A stretch of DNA of 64,000 nt from Sphingomonas sp. QA11. Lineage in GTDB: Bacteria; Pseudomonadota; Alphaproteobacteria; Sphingomonadales; Sphingomonadaceae. Position 1 is the first letter of the stretch, and every line of letters begins with the position of its first letter. The DNA lies in assembly GCF_028473665.1 (NCBI RefSeq), contig NZ_CP098774.1, positions 5,451,501 to 5,515,500 on the forward strand, in the 5' to 3' direction. Below the pieces are notes generated by a model. That model worked only from the letters and a program-made list of their open reading frames with translations. It made no database searches and was not told the DNA's origin. Below, one piece after another: positions 48,591 to 57,753 of this stretch. The translations under genes and the position numbers were made by a program.

Positions 48591-51059
48591 TCAGCCCAGC
48601 GGCGGCCCCGGCGGCTGTGGGAAGCGAGAACGTGGCCCCTTGCCCCAGGCCGGCGTCGCGGTCTTGGGCGCATTGGCCTTCGGGTCGTCAAGATAATGCG
48701 CGATGTCGCGCGCGGTCTGGCGATAGAAGGCGGTGGTCAGCGCATCGGCGCCGGCTTTCGTCTTCAGGGTGGCCGCCAGCGTCGAGAGCTTGTCGAGCAC
48801 ATAGGCCCGCGCCTCGGGCGCGGCGGCGTCGCTGCCGCCGAGGATCATCATGGATTCAAGCGCGACCTGCTGAGCCACCCGGCGCAACGCGCGGTCGGAT
48901 CCGGTGCCGTCGGCCGGTGCGCTCCAGCTATGCGCGAAGACGGTATCGACCATCTCGGGGAAGGTCAGCGTGTCGGGCTGCCGGGCGGCAAGCGCGATCA
49001 TGCGGGTCGACTTGGCGGCATCGAACAGCGCCTCAAGCACCATGCCGGCAAGGATGCGCGCCGCGCGAAGCTGGTCGAACACGTCGTCGGTCGACAGGTC
49101 CTCCAGATTATTGCCGGGATCTGGGGTGAGCTGCCTCAACAGGGATTCAGGCAGCGCCAGGTTCTTCGGCTCGATCGCCTCCATCAGCAGGCCGAGCGTG
49201 TCGCGTTGCAGTTTCACCGGGATGAACTCGGTCGGCGGCAGGGTCTCGCCCTTCACGACGATGTTCTCGTACAGGCCGCCGACATATTTGAGGCCGGATT
49301 CGATCGCGTAGCGGTGGTGGAGATAGGCCATCCACAGCCGGACATTGCGCAGCGAGCCGACCGGCTCGTCGGGCTTCAGCATCTGCGGCCCGTAATTGGC
49401 GATCATGATCGCGCGGGCGGCCAGGGCCTCGCGCAGATTCTCGGTCGGGGTGGCGCGGTCGTCATACCAGGTCCAGCGCGGATCGGTCTCGGGCACGTAG
49501 AGGATGCCCTTGGCGCGCATGTCGGCGATGATCGCGTCGAGCCCGGCCTTTTCCGACGTGGCGGGCAGGGGCGTGTAGGCGTAGCGCACCATATAGGTGT
49601 CGTAGGCGCCGATCTGTTTCTGGAAGGATTCGCTCAGGTCGAGCTTGCCGTTCACCACCTTCACCCGCGGCGTGGGATATTCCATCACCGAGGCGCGGTC
49701 GTTGAGGCTTGAGGCGAAGTTGTGGCCGAAACCCTGGGCGTGTCCAAGTTCATGCGCGGTGAGCAGCGCCTGGCGCAGCAGCACCATGTCGCGCTGCCCG
49801 GCCGGCATCGCCGCCATCCTGTCCTCGCTCAGCAGGCCGGGATCGGCGATGGTGATACCGCTGCCGTCCGCCGGCAAGCCGCCGCTATAGCTGTCCCAAT
49901 AGTTGCCGACGGTGCGGATGCGGTGCGTGTCCATGCGCACCTTCGATCCGATCACCTCGCCTGTGCGCGGGTCGCGATAGGTGCCGCCCGAGGAGAATCC
50001 ACGCTCGTCCCGGTTGATCCACAGGACATAGGCATAGCGGATGTCCATCGGGTCCATGTCGGCCGGCGCGTCCAGCGCGACGATTGCGTTGCTGAAGCCA
50101 GCTGCCTCATAGGCCTTGTTCCACCACAGCAGCCCCTGCTTCATCGCGTGGCGGATCGGCGCGGGGATGGCGGGGTCGAAATAGATGGTGATCGGCTTCA
50201 CCGGATCGCTGACCGGCGCCGACGGGTCCTTCTTCTCAAGCCGCCAGCGGGTGATCCAGCTTTCCTCCGGGCTTTCGCTGAACGGCTTCGAATAATCCTG
50301 GAAGCGGATCGCGCTGACGCCGATGCGCGGATCGGCCTTGCGCGGGGTATAGCCCGTGGGCGCGCGCAAGAAACTGTGGTGGATGCGCATCGTCATCATG
50401 CGCGGATCCGGCGTCACGCCCGTCACCAGCGCGCCCGGATTGTCGGCGACGAAGGTCGCGCTCGTCTCGATCTCGGTATTGTCGGGAAAAGCCTTCATCC
50501 GTTTCGGGTAGAAGCTGCTCTTGCCGGCATCGAACTTGAAACTGCCCTGGTTGGCGCGGCGGAGCTGCGATTCCACATTGGCGGCATCGCGCATGAAGAG
50601 GGACGTCGCGTCGACGACGACCTTGCCGCCCGCCTCGGATTCGATCGGTAACGCCGCCAGGGTCGAGGTGGGAAAACTGTCCGCGACCCCGTCCGCATGC
50701 GCCGCATCTCCGCTGAGCGAACGAAAGCGCAGATTCCGCTCGTTGACCAGCACCTTGCCGCCGACACGGGTGAAGCGGATGACCGCGCTGTCCATCACGC
50801 CGCGATCGAACGGGAGCTCGACCGATCCGCCACCGGTCGCGGCGGAGACGTAATACAGCACGTCCTCGTCGAACACCGGGATTTCGAGCAGCACGCGACC
50901 CTTCGCCGCGTCGAAATAATAGGGGATGAAGCCGTCGACCCGTGCGGGCAGCGACGCACCCTTTGATGGCGGCTCGGCCGGTCGCGCCATGGCGGACAGG
51001 GGCAGGGCGGCCAGACAGATCGCACCTAGTGAGGAAGTAAGCAGCTTCGCCTTGTTCAT
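48591..51059 (-). CDS. Exported zinc metalloprotease (DUF5117/metzincin-like)
   Basis: An 822-aa protein with a signal peptide (LTSSLGAICLAALPLSAMA) and two N-terminal beta-rich domains (DUF5117/DUF4953 type). The catalytic site is LLTAHELGHAQGFGHNFASS (HExxHxxGxxH, about residue 434) followed by SVMEYPTPR, the metzincin Met-turn. A long helical C-terminal part follows. It degrades proteins or peptides outside the cytoplasm. ATG 51059 begins the signal. It is separated from the M20 gene by 163 bases with a palindrome, and may share its transcript. Confidence 0.9.
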   Translation of the reverse strand: MNKAKLLTSSLGAICLAALPLSAMARPAEPPSKGASLPARVDGFIPYYFDAAKGRVLLEIPVFDEDVLYYVSAATGGGSVELPFDRGVMDSAVIRFTRVGGKVLVNERNLRFRSLSGDAAHADGVADSFPTSTLAALPIESEAGGKVVVDATSLFMRDAANVESQLRRANQGSFKFDAGKSSFYPKRMKAFPDNTEIETSATFVADNPGALVTGVTPDPRMMTMRIHHSFLRAPTGYTPRKADPRIGVSAIRFQDYSKPFSESPEESWITRWRLEKKDPSAPVSDPVKPITIYFDPAIPAPIRHAMKQGLLWWNKAYEAAGFSNAIVALDAPADMDPMDIRYAYVLWINRDERGFSSGGTYRDPRTGEVIGSKVRMDTHRIRTVGNYWDSYSGGLPADGSGITIADPGLLSEDRMAAMPAGQRDMVLLRQALLTAHELGHAQGFGHNFASSLNDRASVMEYPTPRVKVVNGKLDLSESFQKQIGAYDTYMVRYAYTPLPATSEKAGLDAIIADMRAKGILYVPETDPRWTWYDDRATPTENLREALAARAIMIANYGPQMLKPDEPVGSLRNVRLWMAYLHHRYAIESGLKYVGGLYENIVVKGETLPPTEFIPVKLQRDTLGLLMEAIEPKNLALPESLLRQLTPDPGNNLEDLSTDDVFDQLRAARILAGMVLEALFDAAKSTRMIALAARQPDTLTFPEMVDTVFAHSWSAPADGTGSDRALRRVAQQVALESMMILGGSDAAAPEARAYVLDKLSTLAATLKTKAGADALTTAFYRQTARDIAHYLDDPKANAPKTATPAWGKGPRSRFPQPPGPPLG

Positions 51060-51114
51060 TGACCTGTCCCCGATGTTTGAAGTGTGCGGGCAGACTTGCA
51101 CCCCGATGTCACCC

Positions 51115-51194
51115 CGGACTTGTTCCGGGGGCCACCATGCCGCGAACCTGTTGACCGATGGTTGTGCGGCCCGGTGGATGCCGGAACAAGTCCG
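51115..51194. repeat. Intergenic inverted repeat with far-apart arms
   Basis: CGGACTTGTTCCGG (51115-51128) and CCGGAACAAGTCCG (51181-51194) are exact reverse complements, 52 nt apart. Partial matching extends outward (GTCA on one side, TGAC on the other). It fills most of the gap between the metalloprotease and M20 genes. Such CCGGAACAAGTCCG elements look like small dispersed repeats in sphingomonads, possibly a mobile palindromic unit. Confidence 0.65.
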
Positions 51195-51222
51195 CCATGA
51201 CGGGGAAGGTGCCGAAGGGCTT

Positions 51223-52824
51223 TTATTTCGTCGCGGTCGCTGGCGGGGAGGCGGGTGCCGGATAGGCGACGCCCATCTGCTCGAGATAGCTGGCATATTT
51301 GGCCGGGTCGTAATAGAATTTCTCCATCTGGGGCCGCATCTGCGCCATCAGCTGGGTGTTGAGGTCGATCGCCGGCTTGTCGGCCGCGGTCAGTACCGGA
51401 TCATATTTCTGGTCCTTCTTCTGGACTGTGTTGAAATAGGTCTTGGCGTCGGCGATCAGCTTCGGCGTCGTCATCAGGTCGAGCACCGTCATCGCCACTG
51501 CCTTGGCGCCGGCCACCGCTCCCTTATGCGCGATCGGGGTCGCCATCGCGATCGCCGCCGTCACATTATGGCCGATCGTGCTTGGCACATTGGAGGGGAA
51601 GCGGATGGTGATGGTCGGCACCGCCCACATGATGTCGCCGATATCGTCGGAGCCGCCGCCATTGGACTTACCGCGCGTCTCGGGCGTCGAGAGCGGATCA
51701 ACACTGGTGCCGAGCGGCTGGATCTTCAGGCCGTTGGTTTCCTGGATCGCCTTGGCGAACGCTTGGTCCTCCGGGCTCCATTTCGGCATGCCGACCGCCT
51801 TGATGTTGAGATAGGCTGCCTCGGCCATCGGCTTGTTGGCGAAATTGGGCGCGGCATAGCCGAGCACGCGCCGCGTGACAGTGGTGCCCGTCGCCATCGC
51901 CGCCGCCTGGGAGATGGTGTTGCCCGTCTCGTAGAGCTGGCGGATCGAATCGAAGGTCTGCTCGCGGAAATAATACCAGACCGCCGCCTCGCCCGGCACG
52001 ACGTTCGGCTGCCCGCCGCCATTGGTGATGACGTAATGCGAGCGCTGGGTGAGCGGCAGGTGCTCGCGGCGCATGTTCCATGCCATGTCCATCACCTCGA
52101 CCGCGTCGAGCGCGCTGCGGCCTGCCCAGGGCGCGCCCGCCGCATGCGCGGTCTTGCCGTGGAAGCTGTATTCGACCGAGACCATGCCGTTGTTGCCGAG
52201 ATCGCCGTAACCGGTGCCGAAGCCATTGCCGACATGAGTGAAGATCGAAGCATCGACATCCTTGAACAGGCCTTCGCGGACATAATAGGCCTTGGTCGCG
52301 AGCAACTCCTCGGCGACGCCCGGCCACAGCATCAGGCGGCCCTTGATGCCGTGCTTGATCATGACGTCCCTGGCGGCGATCGCCGCGGCGACGATCAGCG
52401 GCATGCCGCTATTATGGCCTTCGCCATGCCCCGGCGCGCCCGGGACCTGGGGCGTGATCTTGGGCGTGCCCGGCATCTGCGACAGGCCGAGCAGCCCGTC
52501 GATATCGCTGCCCAGCGCGATCAGCGGGCCACCCTCGCCCCAGGTCGCGGTGAAGGCGGTGGGAATGCCCGCCACGCCGCGCGTGACCTTGAAGCCTTCC
52601 TTTTCGAGGATGCCGGTGATGTATTCGGAGGTCTTGAACTCCTGGAAGCCCGGTTCGGCGAAGCTGTAGATGGAATCGACCATCTGCTGCACCAGCCTGG
52701 CATGGGCATCGACATTGGCGATCGCCTCAGCCTTCAGCGCCGGCTTGGCCTGGGCGTTGGCGGCGGTGGGAACGTAAAGCGCGGTGGACAGCAAGGCGAC
52801 CGTCAATCCAACCATCTTCTTCAT
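51223..52824 (-). CDS. Exported M20-family amidohydrolase (AbgB-like)
   Basis: A 533-aa protein with a signal peptide (MVGLTVALLSTALYVPTAANA) and an M20D amidohydrolase fold: SIYSFAEPGFQEFKTSEYIT (the AEPGFQE motif), GPLIALGSDIDGLLGLSQMP, PGHGEGHNSGMPLIVAAAIA (metal His residues), GVAEELLATKAYYVREGLFK (EE pair), then FTHVGNGFG and SVEYSFHGKTAHAAGAPWAG. It resembles AbgB (p-aminobenzoyl-glutamate utilisation) and N-acyl-amino-acid hydrolases. It is periplasmic here, unlike AbgB. It lies 33 nt after the TonB receptor on the same strand, so they are likely one operon. Confidence 0.9.
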   Translation of the reverse strand: MKKMVGLTVALLSTALYVPTAANAQAKPALKAEAIANVDAHARLVQQMVDSIYSFAEPGFQEFKTSEYITGILEKEGFKVTRGVAGIPTAFTATWGEGGPLIALGSDIDGLLGLSQMPGTPKITPQVPGAPGHGEGHNSGMPLIVAAAIAARDVMIKHGIKGRLMLWPGVAEELLATKAYYVREGLFKDVDASIFTHVGNGFGTGYGDLGNNGMVSVEYSFHGKTAHAAGAPWAGRSALDAVEVMDMAWNMRREHLPLTQRSHYVITNGGGQPNVVPGEAAVWYYFREQTFDSIRQLYETGNTISQAAAMATGTTVTRRVLGYAAPNFANKPMAEAAYLNIKAVGMPKWSPEDQAFAKAIQETNGLKIQPLGTSVDPLSTPETRGKSNGGGSDDIGDIMWAVPTITIRFPSNVPSTIGHNVTAAIAMATPIAHKGAVAGAKAVAMTVLDLMTTPKLIADAKTYFNTVQKKDQKYDPVLTAADKPAIDLNTQLMAQMRPQMEKFYYDPAKYASYLEQMGVAYPAPASPPATATK

Positions 52825-52857
52825 TGGGATTCTCCTGATCTTTTCTGGTCTTGGGGT

Positions 52858-55800
52858 TTAGAAATCGAAGCGGACGCCGACCCGGAACACGCGGCCCAGG
52901 ACATCGTAGAGGTTGCGGTTGGTCTGCGGATAGGCAGGCGTGTTGTTACCGGTCGGGCCGTTGCCCACCAGCACCGGATCGGTATCGAGCAGGTTCTTGA
53001 TCGACAGGAACGCGGTCGTCTTCGCGCCGGCGATCTCGAAGCTGTGATTGACCTGGAGGTCGAGGTAGATCGCGCCGGCGATATCGTTGCGGTTCACCGT
53101 GCGGTTCGCGACGGTGGAGACCGGGCAATCGGTGCTGCAGACGATATAACTGTTGTCGTACACGCCGCCGCTGACACCGCGCCCAACGATCTGGAAGCCC
53201 CAGGGCCCGACATCGTATCCGGCCGTCAGGCGATAGGTCCAGTCGGGCAGGCTGCCCGAATTCTGGCCGGCCGCCTCGGTCGGCACGTCGATGCCATTGT
53301 CGGTATAGAGGCTGATATTCTTGGTCACCAGCGCGCGAAGCGTCAGCGCGCCCGGGCCGATCGGCTTGCGATAACTCGCCTCGAAATCGATGCCCTTCGC
53401 CTCGATCCCGACGAAGTTGGTCGGTTTCAGCTCGATGCTGGTGATGACCAGGCCCGGCGTCGTGACGCCGCGACCGCCCGTGGTCGAGACGGCGGCGCAG
53501 GCGGCTGCGTTGCTCTGCTCATAGCATTGGGTCACCAGCGTCTGCGCGGTGATGGTGTTGATCGCGCCGCTCAGCTTGATCTGGAAATAATCGACCGAGA
53601 AGGCGAGGCCGGGGATGAAGCCGGGCGTGAAGATCGCGCCGACGCCATAGGTCCGGGCGATTTCGGGGTTGAGGGCGGGGTTGCCGACGGTGGACTCGTT
53701 GAACTGGTCGGCGCGCTGGCCGCCGCCGGCCAATGGCACGTTGACGGTATTGGTGCGGCCGGTGCCCGGCGCGAACAGCTCGCCCAGGTTCGGCGCGCGG
53801 ATGTCTCGGGAAATGGTGCCGCGGAACTTGACGTCGCTGATCGGCTGCCAGGTCACGCCGGCCTTCCAGGTGGTGACGGTGCCGGAGGTCGAATAGTCGG
53901 TCAGGCGGAAGGCGCCGTTGAAGTCGGCGCCCTTGAACAGCGGTATGATGGTTTCGAGATAGGCTTCCTTCACATTGTATTTGCCGAATGTGGGCAGATA
54001 GTTGCCGTAGATCCAGGTGCCGCTGGTCACGCCATTGGCGACGCGCGGCTGGAACAGCGGGTCGACCGAGCCTGAAACCGATTCCTGGCGCCATTCGCCG
54101 CCGAAGCCGAGCGAGATGGGGCCTGCCCAGATATCGACCAGATTGTTGGTGAAGAAGTTGAGCGCCGCGACATCCTGTTTCAGCGTCTGCTTCCGCAGCG
54201 GCTGAAGGCCGCCATAGAGCACATAGGCAAGCGCCTCGGGCGAAACGCCGCCGATGCCGATGCGGTTGATCGGCACGCAGCCATTGTTGACATTGGCGGC
54301 GGTCAGGCGGGAACGGCAGACGATGGTGCCCGCCGCGATGCCCGATGCGTTGCCGGCGGGCGCGACCACCGCATCGGTCGCAAGCGCCATGCGATCGATA
54401 TTCCACGCATTGGTCAGCAGTTCGTTGGTCTTGGTGATTCCCTTCTGGTAATAGGCGTCCCAGTGCCAGTTGCGGTCGAACAGGCCGAAATCGCCGCTCG
54501 CGCCCACCACATAGCGAAACACCTCGCGGGTATTGTCGCTGCCTTGCGGCGGGATGCCGATATTGCTGGTGCCGATCTGCGCCGTGGTGACGGGGGTGTT
54601 GCCCGGCGTCGCGTTATAGGCGTTGACCTGGTTGAGGAAGCTGGCCGGCAGATAGGCGTTGACCAGCCCGCCATTGGCGGTGGACGGCGCGATCTGGATG
54701 GTGACGCCGGTTGTGGGCGTCTGCTGGTAATAGCTCTGGCCCTGGTATCGGCTGTACGCGAACTGCCCGTAGATCTCGATGGCTGGCGAGAATTCGTAGC
54801 TGATGCGGCCGAACGCGCTCTTGCGGTCCTCCGACGGGAGCAGCGTCGCGCTGCTGACATGGCCCTCGCGCCCGATCAGATAATCGCCCCCGACCATCCA
54901 CTGGCCGTTGGACGGGCCGAACACGAAATTATTGGTGGTCGCCTTGCCGGTGGCCGGATTGATCTGGCCGAAATAGACGCCCCTGAACGGCCCGGTGCTG
55001 ATCAGGCCTCCTTCGGTGAACTGGCCGGTGCCGATGCCGCCCTGGATCAGGCGCGAGGGATAGCAGATCGTCGCGGGATTGGTGTCGGAACAGGCGGCCG
55101 CGCTATAGGCCGGGTTGTCGATCTGGAAGAAACCGGCGTCGTTCCAGTCGCGGTCGATCGTATGGATGCCCTTCTGGGTGAAATATTCGCCGCTGACCAG
55201 GACATGGCCCTTGCCGCCGGCGAAGGGCGCGCCGCCCGTCAGCGTGAACTTGTGGTTCGGGCCGTCGCTATAGGTGGTGACGCCATATTCGTAGCTGCCC
55301 TTGATGCCGGTATATTTCTTGTCGAGGATGAAGTTGATGACGCCCGACACGGCGTCCGAGCCATAGGCCGAGGACGCGCCGCCGGTCACCACTTCGACCC
55401 GTTCGATCAGCGCCTGGGGGAAGGTGTTGACGTCGACCACGCCGCTGGTGGCCGCCGCGACCGAGCGCTGGCCGTCGAACAGCACCAGGGTGCGCTGCGA
55501 GCCGAGGTTGCGCAAATTGACCGACGCGACGCCGGCCAGGCCATTGCTGAGCGAGCCGTTCGAATTGGCCGCGGTCGAGCTGCCGCGCACCGAAGGAAGC
55601 GTGTTGACGAAGTCGGCGACGTTGGCGGGCGCCTCCGCCTGCAATTCCTTGCTACTGATCACGCTGACCGGGGTGGGGGCGTTATAGCCGTCGCGCACGA
55701 TGCGCGATCCGGTGACGGTGATCTCGTCTTGCGGCGTCTCGCCTCCGGCGGGCTGATCCTCGGGGGCCAGATCGGCCGGGATTGCATCGCTGGCGGCGGT

Positions 55801-55965
55801 GGGTGCCTTGTCCTCGACGCTCGCCATCATCACCGGGGCCGTCTGTGCACCGGCGATGCCGGGCATCGCGGCGGCGACCAAGGCCAGGATTCCGGCGGTC
55901 GACAGGTTGTGCCGTCTGAAAAACCGGCGGTCTAAAGACGTACTTGTGCTGAATAGAATTGTCAT
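52858..55965 (-). CDS. TonB-dependent receptor (OMR/CUT-like)
   Basis: A complete 1035-aa receptor: a signal region to about residue 40, a TonB-box-like stretch around EITVTGSRIVRDGYNAPTPV (about 80-100), and a plug domain with LNNLGSQRTL-type elements (VNLRNLGSQRTLVLFDGQRS, IERVEVVTGGASSAYGSDAV, GVINFILDKKYTG). A barrel ends in GRVFRVGVRFDF. The plug matches the large sphingomonad and Xanthomonas peptide/sugar receptor group. With the M20, metalloprotease and Lrp genes it suggests import of a peptide or acyl-amino-acid. It ends with aromatic Phe as usual. Confidence 0.93.
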   Translation of the reverse strand: MTILFSTSTSLDRRFFRRHNLSTAGILALVAAAMPGIAGAQTAPVMMASVEDKAPTAASDAIPADLAPEDQPAGGETPQDEITVTGSRIVRDGYNAPTPVSVISSKELQAEAPANVADFVNTLPSVRGSSTAANSNGSLSNGLAGVASVNLRNLGSQRTLVLFDGQRSVAAATSGVVDVNTFPQALIERVEVVTGGASSAYGSDAVSGVINFILDKKYTGIKGSYEYGVTTYSDGPNHKFTLTGGAPFAGGKGHVLVSGEYFTQKGIHTIDRDWNDAGFFQIDNPAYSAAACSDTNPATICYPSRLIQGGIGTGQFTEGGLISTGPFRGVYFGQINPATGKATTNNFVFGPSNGQWMVGGDYLIGREGHVSSATLLPSEDRKSAFGRISYEFSPAIEIYGQFAYSRYQGQSYYQQTPTTGVTIQIAPSTANGGLVNAYLPASFLNQVNAYNATPGNTPVTTAQIGTSNIGIPPQGSDNTREVFRYVVGASGDFGLFDRNWHWDAYYQKGITKTNELLTNAWNIDRMALATDAVVAPAGNASGIAAGTIVCRSRLTAANVNNGCVPINRIGIGGVSPEALAYVLYGGLQPLRKQTLKQDVAALNFFTNNLVDIWAGPISLGFGGEWRQESVSGSVDPLFQPRVANGVTSGTWIYGNYLPTFGKYNVKEAYLETIIPLFKGADFNGAFRLTDYSTSGTVTTWKAGVTWQPISDVKFRGTISRDIRAPNLGELFAPGTGRTNTVNVPLAGGGQRADQFNESTVGNPALNPEIARTYGVGAIFTPGFIPGLAFSVDYFQIKLSGAINTITAQTLVTQCYEQSNAAACAAVSTTGGRGVTTPGLVITSIELKPTNFVGIEAKGIDFEASYRKPIGPGALTLRALVTKNISLYTDNGIDVPTEAAGQNSGSLPDWTYRLTAGYDVGPWGFQIVGRGVSGGVYDNSYIVCSTDCPVSTVANRTVNRNDIAGAIYLDLQVNHSFEIAGAKTTAFLSIKNLLDTDPVLVGNGPTGNNTPAYPQTNRNLYDVLGRVFRVGVRFDF

Positions 55966-56344
55966 GGTCGCCCCCGATTATTGTTACTCCCCGGGCAACC
56001 TCTCCCTTCTTCCTGTTCCTTTGGAACATTGTTCTTTCACGCACCCGTTGCTGGCTGATATATTTAACGCGCACTTCACCTGTGGCGCCGACATGGTGCG
56101 TCGGCGCCCGGTTCGTGTCTCGCATTCTGAATTCTCCCGACGGGGTAACTCTCTTTGGAACTACCCCGGCGCAAGATTAGCAGAGTTTAGTTGGGGGATG
56201 TCGCTATTTTCACGCGTAGAATTACATCGTTTGCGTGGAATCTTTCAAAGACATCGGATGAAGCGCAGATTTCGGGCGCTGCTCGACGTCAGCTAGCCCG
56301 ATTTCCACATTGCAACCGGATTCGGTCCGAATCGGTGGAACGGC
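55966..56344. other. Gene-free stretch upstream of the TonB receptor
   Basis: About 380 bases with AT-richer patches around 56020-56070 and 56160-56260. They probably contain the promoter and Lrp binding sites of the receptor operon. No frame is coding and no obvious palindrome stands out. Confidence 0.4.
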
Positions 56345-56839
56345 CTATGCCGGGCCGGCCAGCAGCACTGGCGGAACCGAGCGTTGCGCCACTTCGCGCA
56401 TCACGAAGCTGCTGCGGATCTTGGCGACGTGTGGCAGCATGGAAAGCTCGCTGCGATAGACCCGGTCGTAATCCTCGAACGATTTCACATGGACGATCAT
56501 CAGAAAGTCGACATTGCCCGAGACGAAGCTGCAATAGGACATTGACGGGCACTTCACGACCGCCGTCTCGAACTCCATCAGCACGTTCTCGGCCTGGGAA
56601 CGAAGTTCGATCATCACGATCACGACGATGCCGAAGCCAAGCCGCGCCATGTCCAGATCGGCTGAATAGCCGCGCACCGCGCCGCGCTCCTCCAGGATCT
56701 TGCGGCGCCGGGCAACCGCCGTGCTCGACAGATGGACCCGCTCGCTCAGTGCCACATCCGAGGCGCGCCCGTCGCTCGCCAGCTCGCGGAGGATCCGATA
56801 GTCGATCGCATCGATATCGCCGATGCCCAAATCGTTCAT
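56345..56839 (-). CDS. Lrp/AsnC-family regulator
   Basis: A 164-aa protein. The HTH is DIDAIDYRILRELASDGRAS then DVALSERVHLSSTAVARRRK. A RAM ligand domain follows: MARLGFGIVVIVMIELRSQA and FVSGNVDFLMIVHVKSFEDY with the ligand-binding strand pattern. Lrp/AsnC proteins respond to amino acids. It lies upstream of the receptor-M20 operon in the same direction and probably regulates it. ATG 56839 starts at the normal distance from the HTH. Confidence 0.92.
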   Translation of the reverse strand: MNDLGIGDIDAIDYRILRELASDGRASDVALSERVHLSSTAVARRRKILEERGAVRGYSADLDMARLGFGIVVIVMIELRSQAENVLMEFETAVVKCPSMSYCSFVSGNVDFLMIVHVKSFEDYDRVYRSELSMLPHVAKIRSSFVMREVAQRSVPPVLLAGPA

Positions 56840-56949
56840 GCCCTGTCCCCTTTACGCATCAATCGATCGATTGTGCGTTGCAACATGATTGGAAGCAACA
56901 AGGATGGCAACGTGCCCGGCAGATTCTATCTTGTGAAAGCGATCGACGG

Positions 56950-57591
56950 TTACCGCGCGATGGCTGTCCAGGCAATGGCTGATGCTGCGGCGCGGCGAGC
57001 AATGTCGAGCGGCAGCATCCCGGACGGTACGGCCCGGGCGGAGGCGATCGTCATGTCGGGCGACCGCGGCACGGATAGGGGATCGGTATAGTCGTCGGTG
57101 ACGATCACCTGCGCGCCGAGGCTGATGATCGAGAACAGCTTCCTGGCAAAGGCGACCGGCAGGCGCACGCATCCGTGAGAGGCGGGGTAACCGGGATTCC
57201 TGCCGGCATGCAGCGCGATCCCGTCCCAGGTGAGGCGCAGCATGAAGGGCATGGGTGCGTTCGAATAGATGTTGGAACGATGGTCCGCATCCTTTTCGAG
57301 GATGGTGAAGGCGCCCACCGGGGTGTCGAAGCCGGGCGCGCCGCTGGAAATCGGCGAAAGGCCGATCAGCGCATCGCCGCGATAGACATAGGCACGCTGG
57401 AGCGGGATGCTGACCAGGATGCGGATGTCACCCGTGCCGCCGGTGTCGTTCCAGAGGAACTGGCCGGGTCCGAGCGCCGCGGCGACGTCCATGGTGAATG
57501 TCGCGCCCTCCGCGGCACGGGCGGGCGTCGCGGTCCAGGCAAGGAGGAACATCGCGGCGAGAGACCAGGTCGAACTCCGGGACAGGACCAT
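56950..57591 (-). CDS. Exported L,D-transpeptidase (YkuD family)
   Basis: A 213-aa protein with a signal peptide (WSLAAMFLLAWTATPARA) and a YkuD domain: IRILVSIPLQRAYVYRGDAL, SPISSGAPGFDTPVGAFTIL, then IALHAGRNPGYPASHGCVRL with the HxGxxxxxxSHGCVR catalytic Cys (about residue 166). It makes 3-3 cross-links or attaches proteins to peptidoglycan. ATG 57591 starts the signal. It is divergent from a second, unrelated transpeptidase-like gene at 57754. Confidence 0.93.
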   Translation of the reverse strand: MVLSRSSTWSLAAMFLLAWTATPARAAEGATFTMDVAAALGPGQFLWNDTGGTGDIRILVSIPLQRAYVYRGDALIGLSPISSGAPGFDTPVGAFTILEKDADHRSNIYSNAPMPFMLRLTWDGIALHAGRNPGYPASHGCVRLPVAFARKLFSIISLGAQVIVTDDYTDPLSVPRSPDMTIASARAVPSGMLPLDIARRAAASAIAWTAIAR

Positions 57592-57753
57592 GCGCACCTC
57601 GTTGTCGATCGTGGTTGTCGATCGGGCCGCCCATCTTGGCACCTGAGCGGCCGAATGGTTAATATGTGCCGCAACTTTATCCGGGAATCGAGGGCCAAAT
57701 CTGCTATCCCGGCCCCCACGGACGGTCGAGGCTTGCCAGTGCGATATGGGCCA

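Noticed and set aside
47439..49712. A 757-codon plus-strand open frame
   Set aside because: Antisense to dgoK, dgoA and the metalloprotease, whose domains are intact on the minus strand.
50926..54075. A 1049-codon plus-strand open frame
   Set aside because: It lies opposite the metalloprotease, M20 and TonB receptor genes. Its product is a His/Arg/Asp-rich low-complexity chain with no motif, the usual antisense shadow of high-GC coding DNA.
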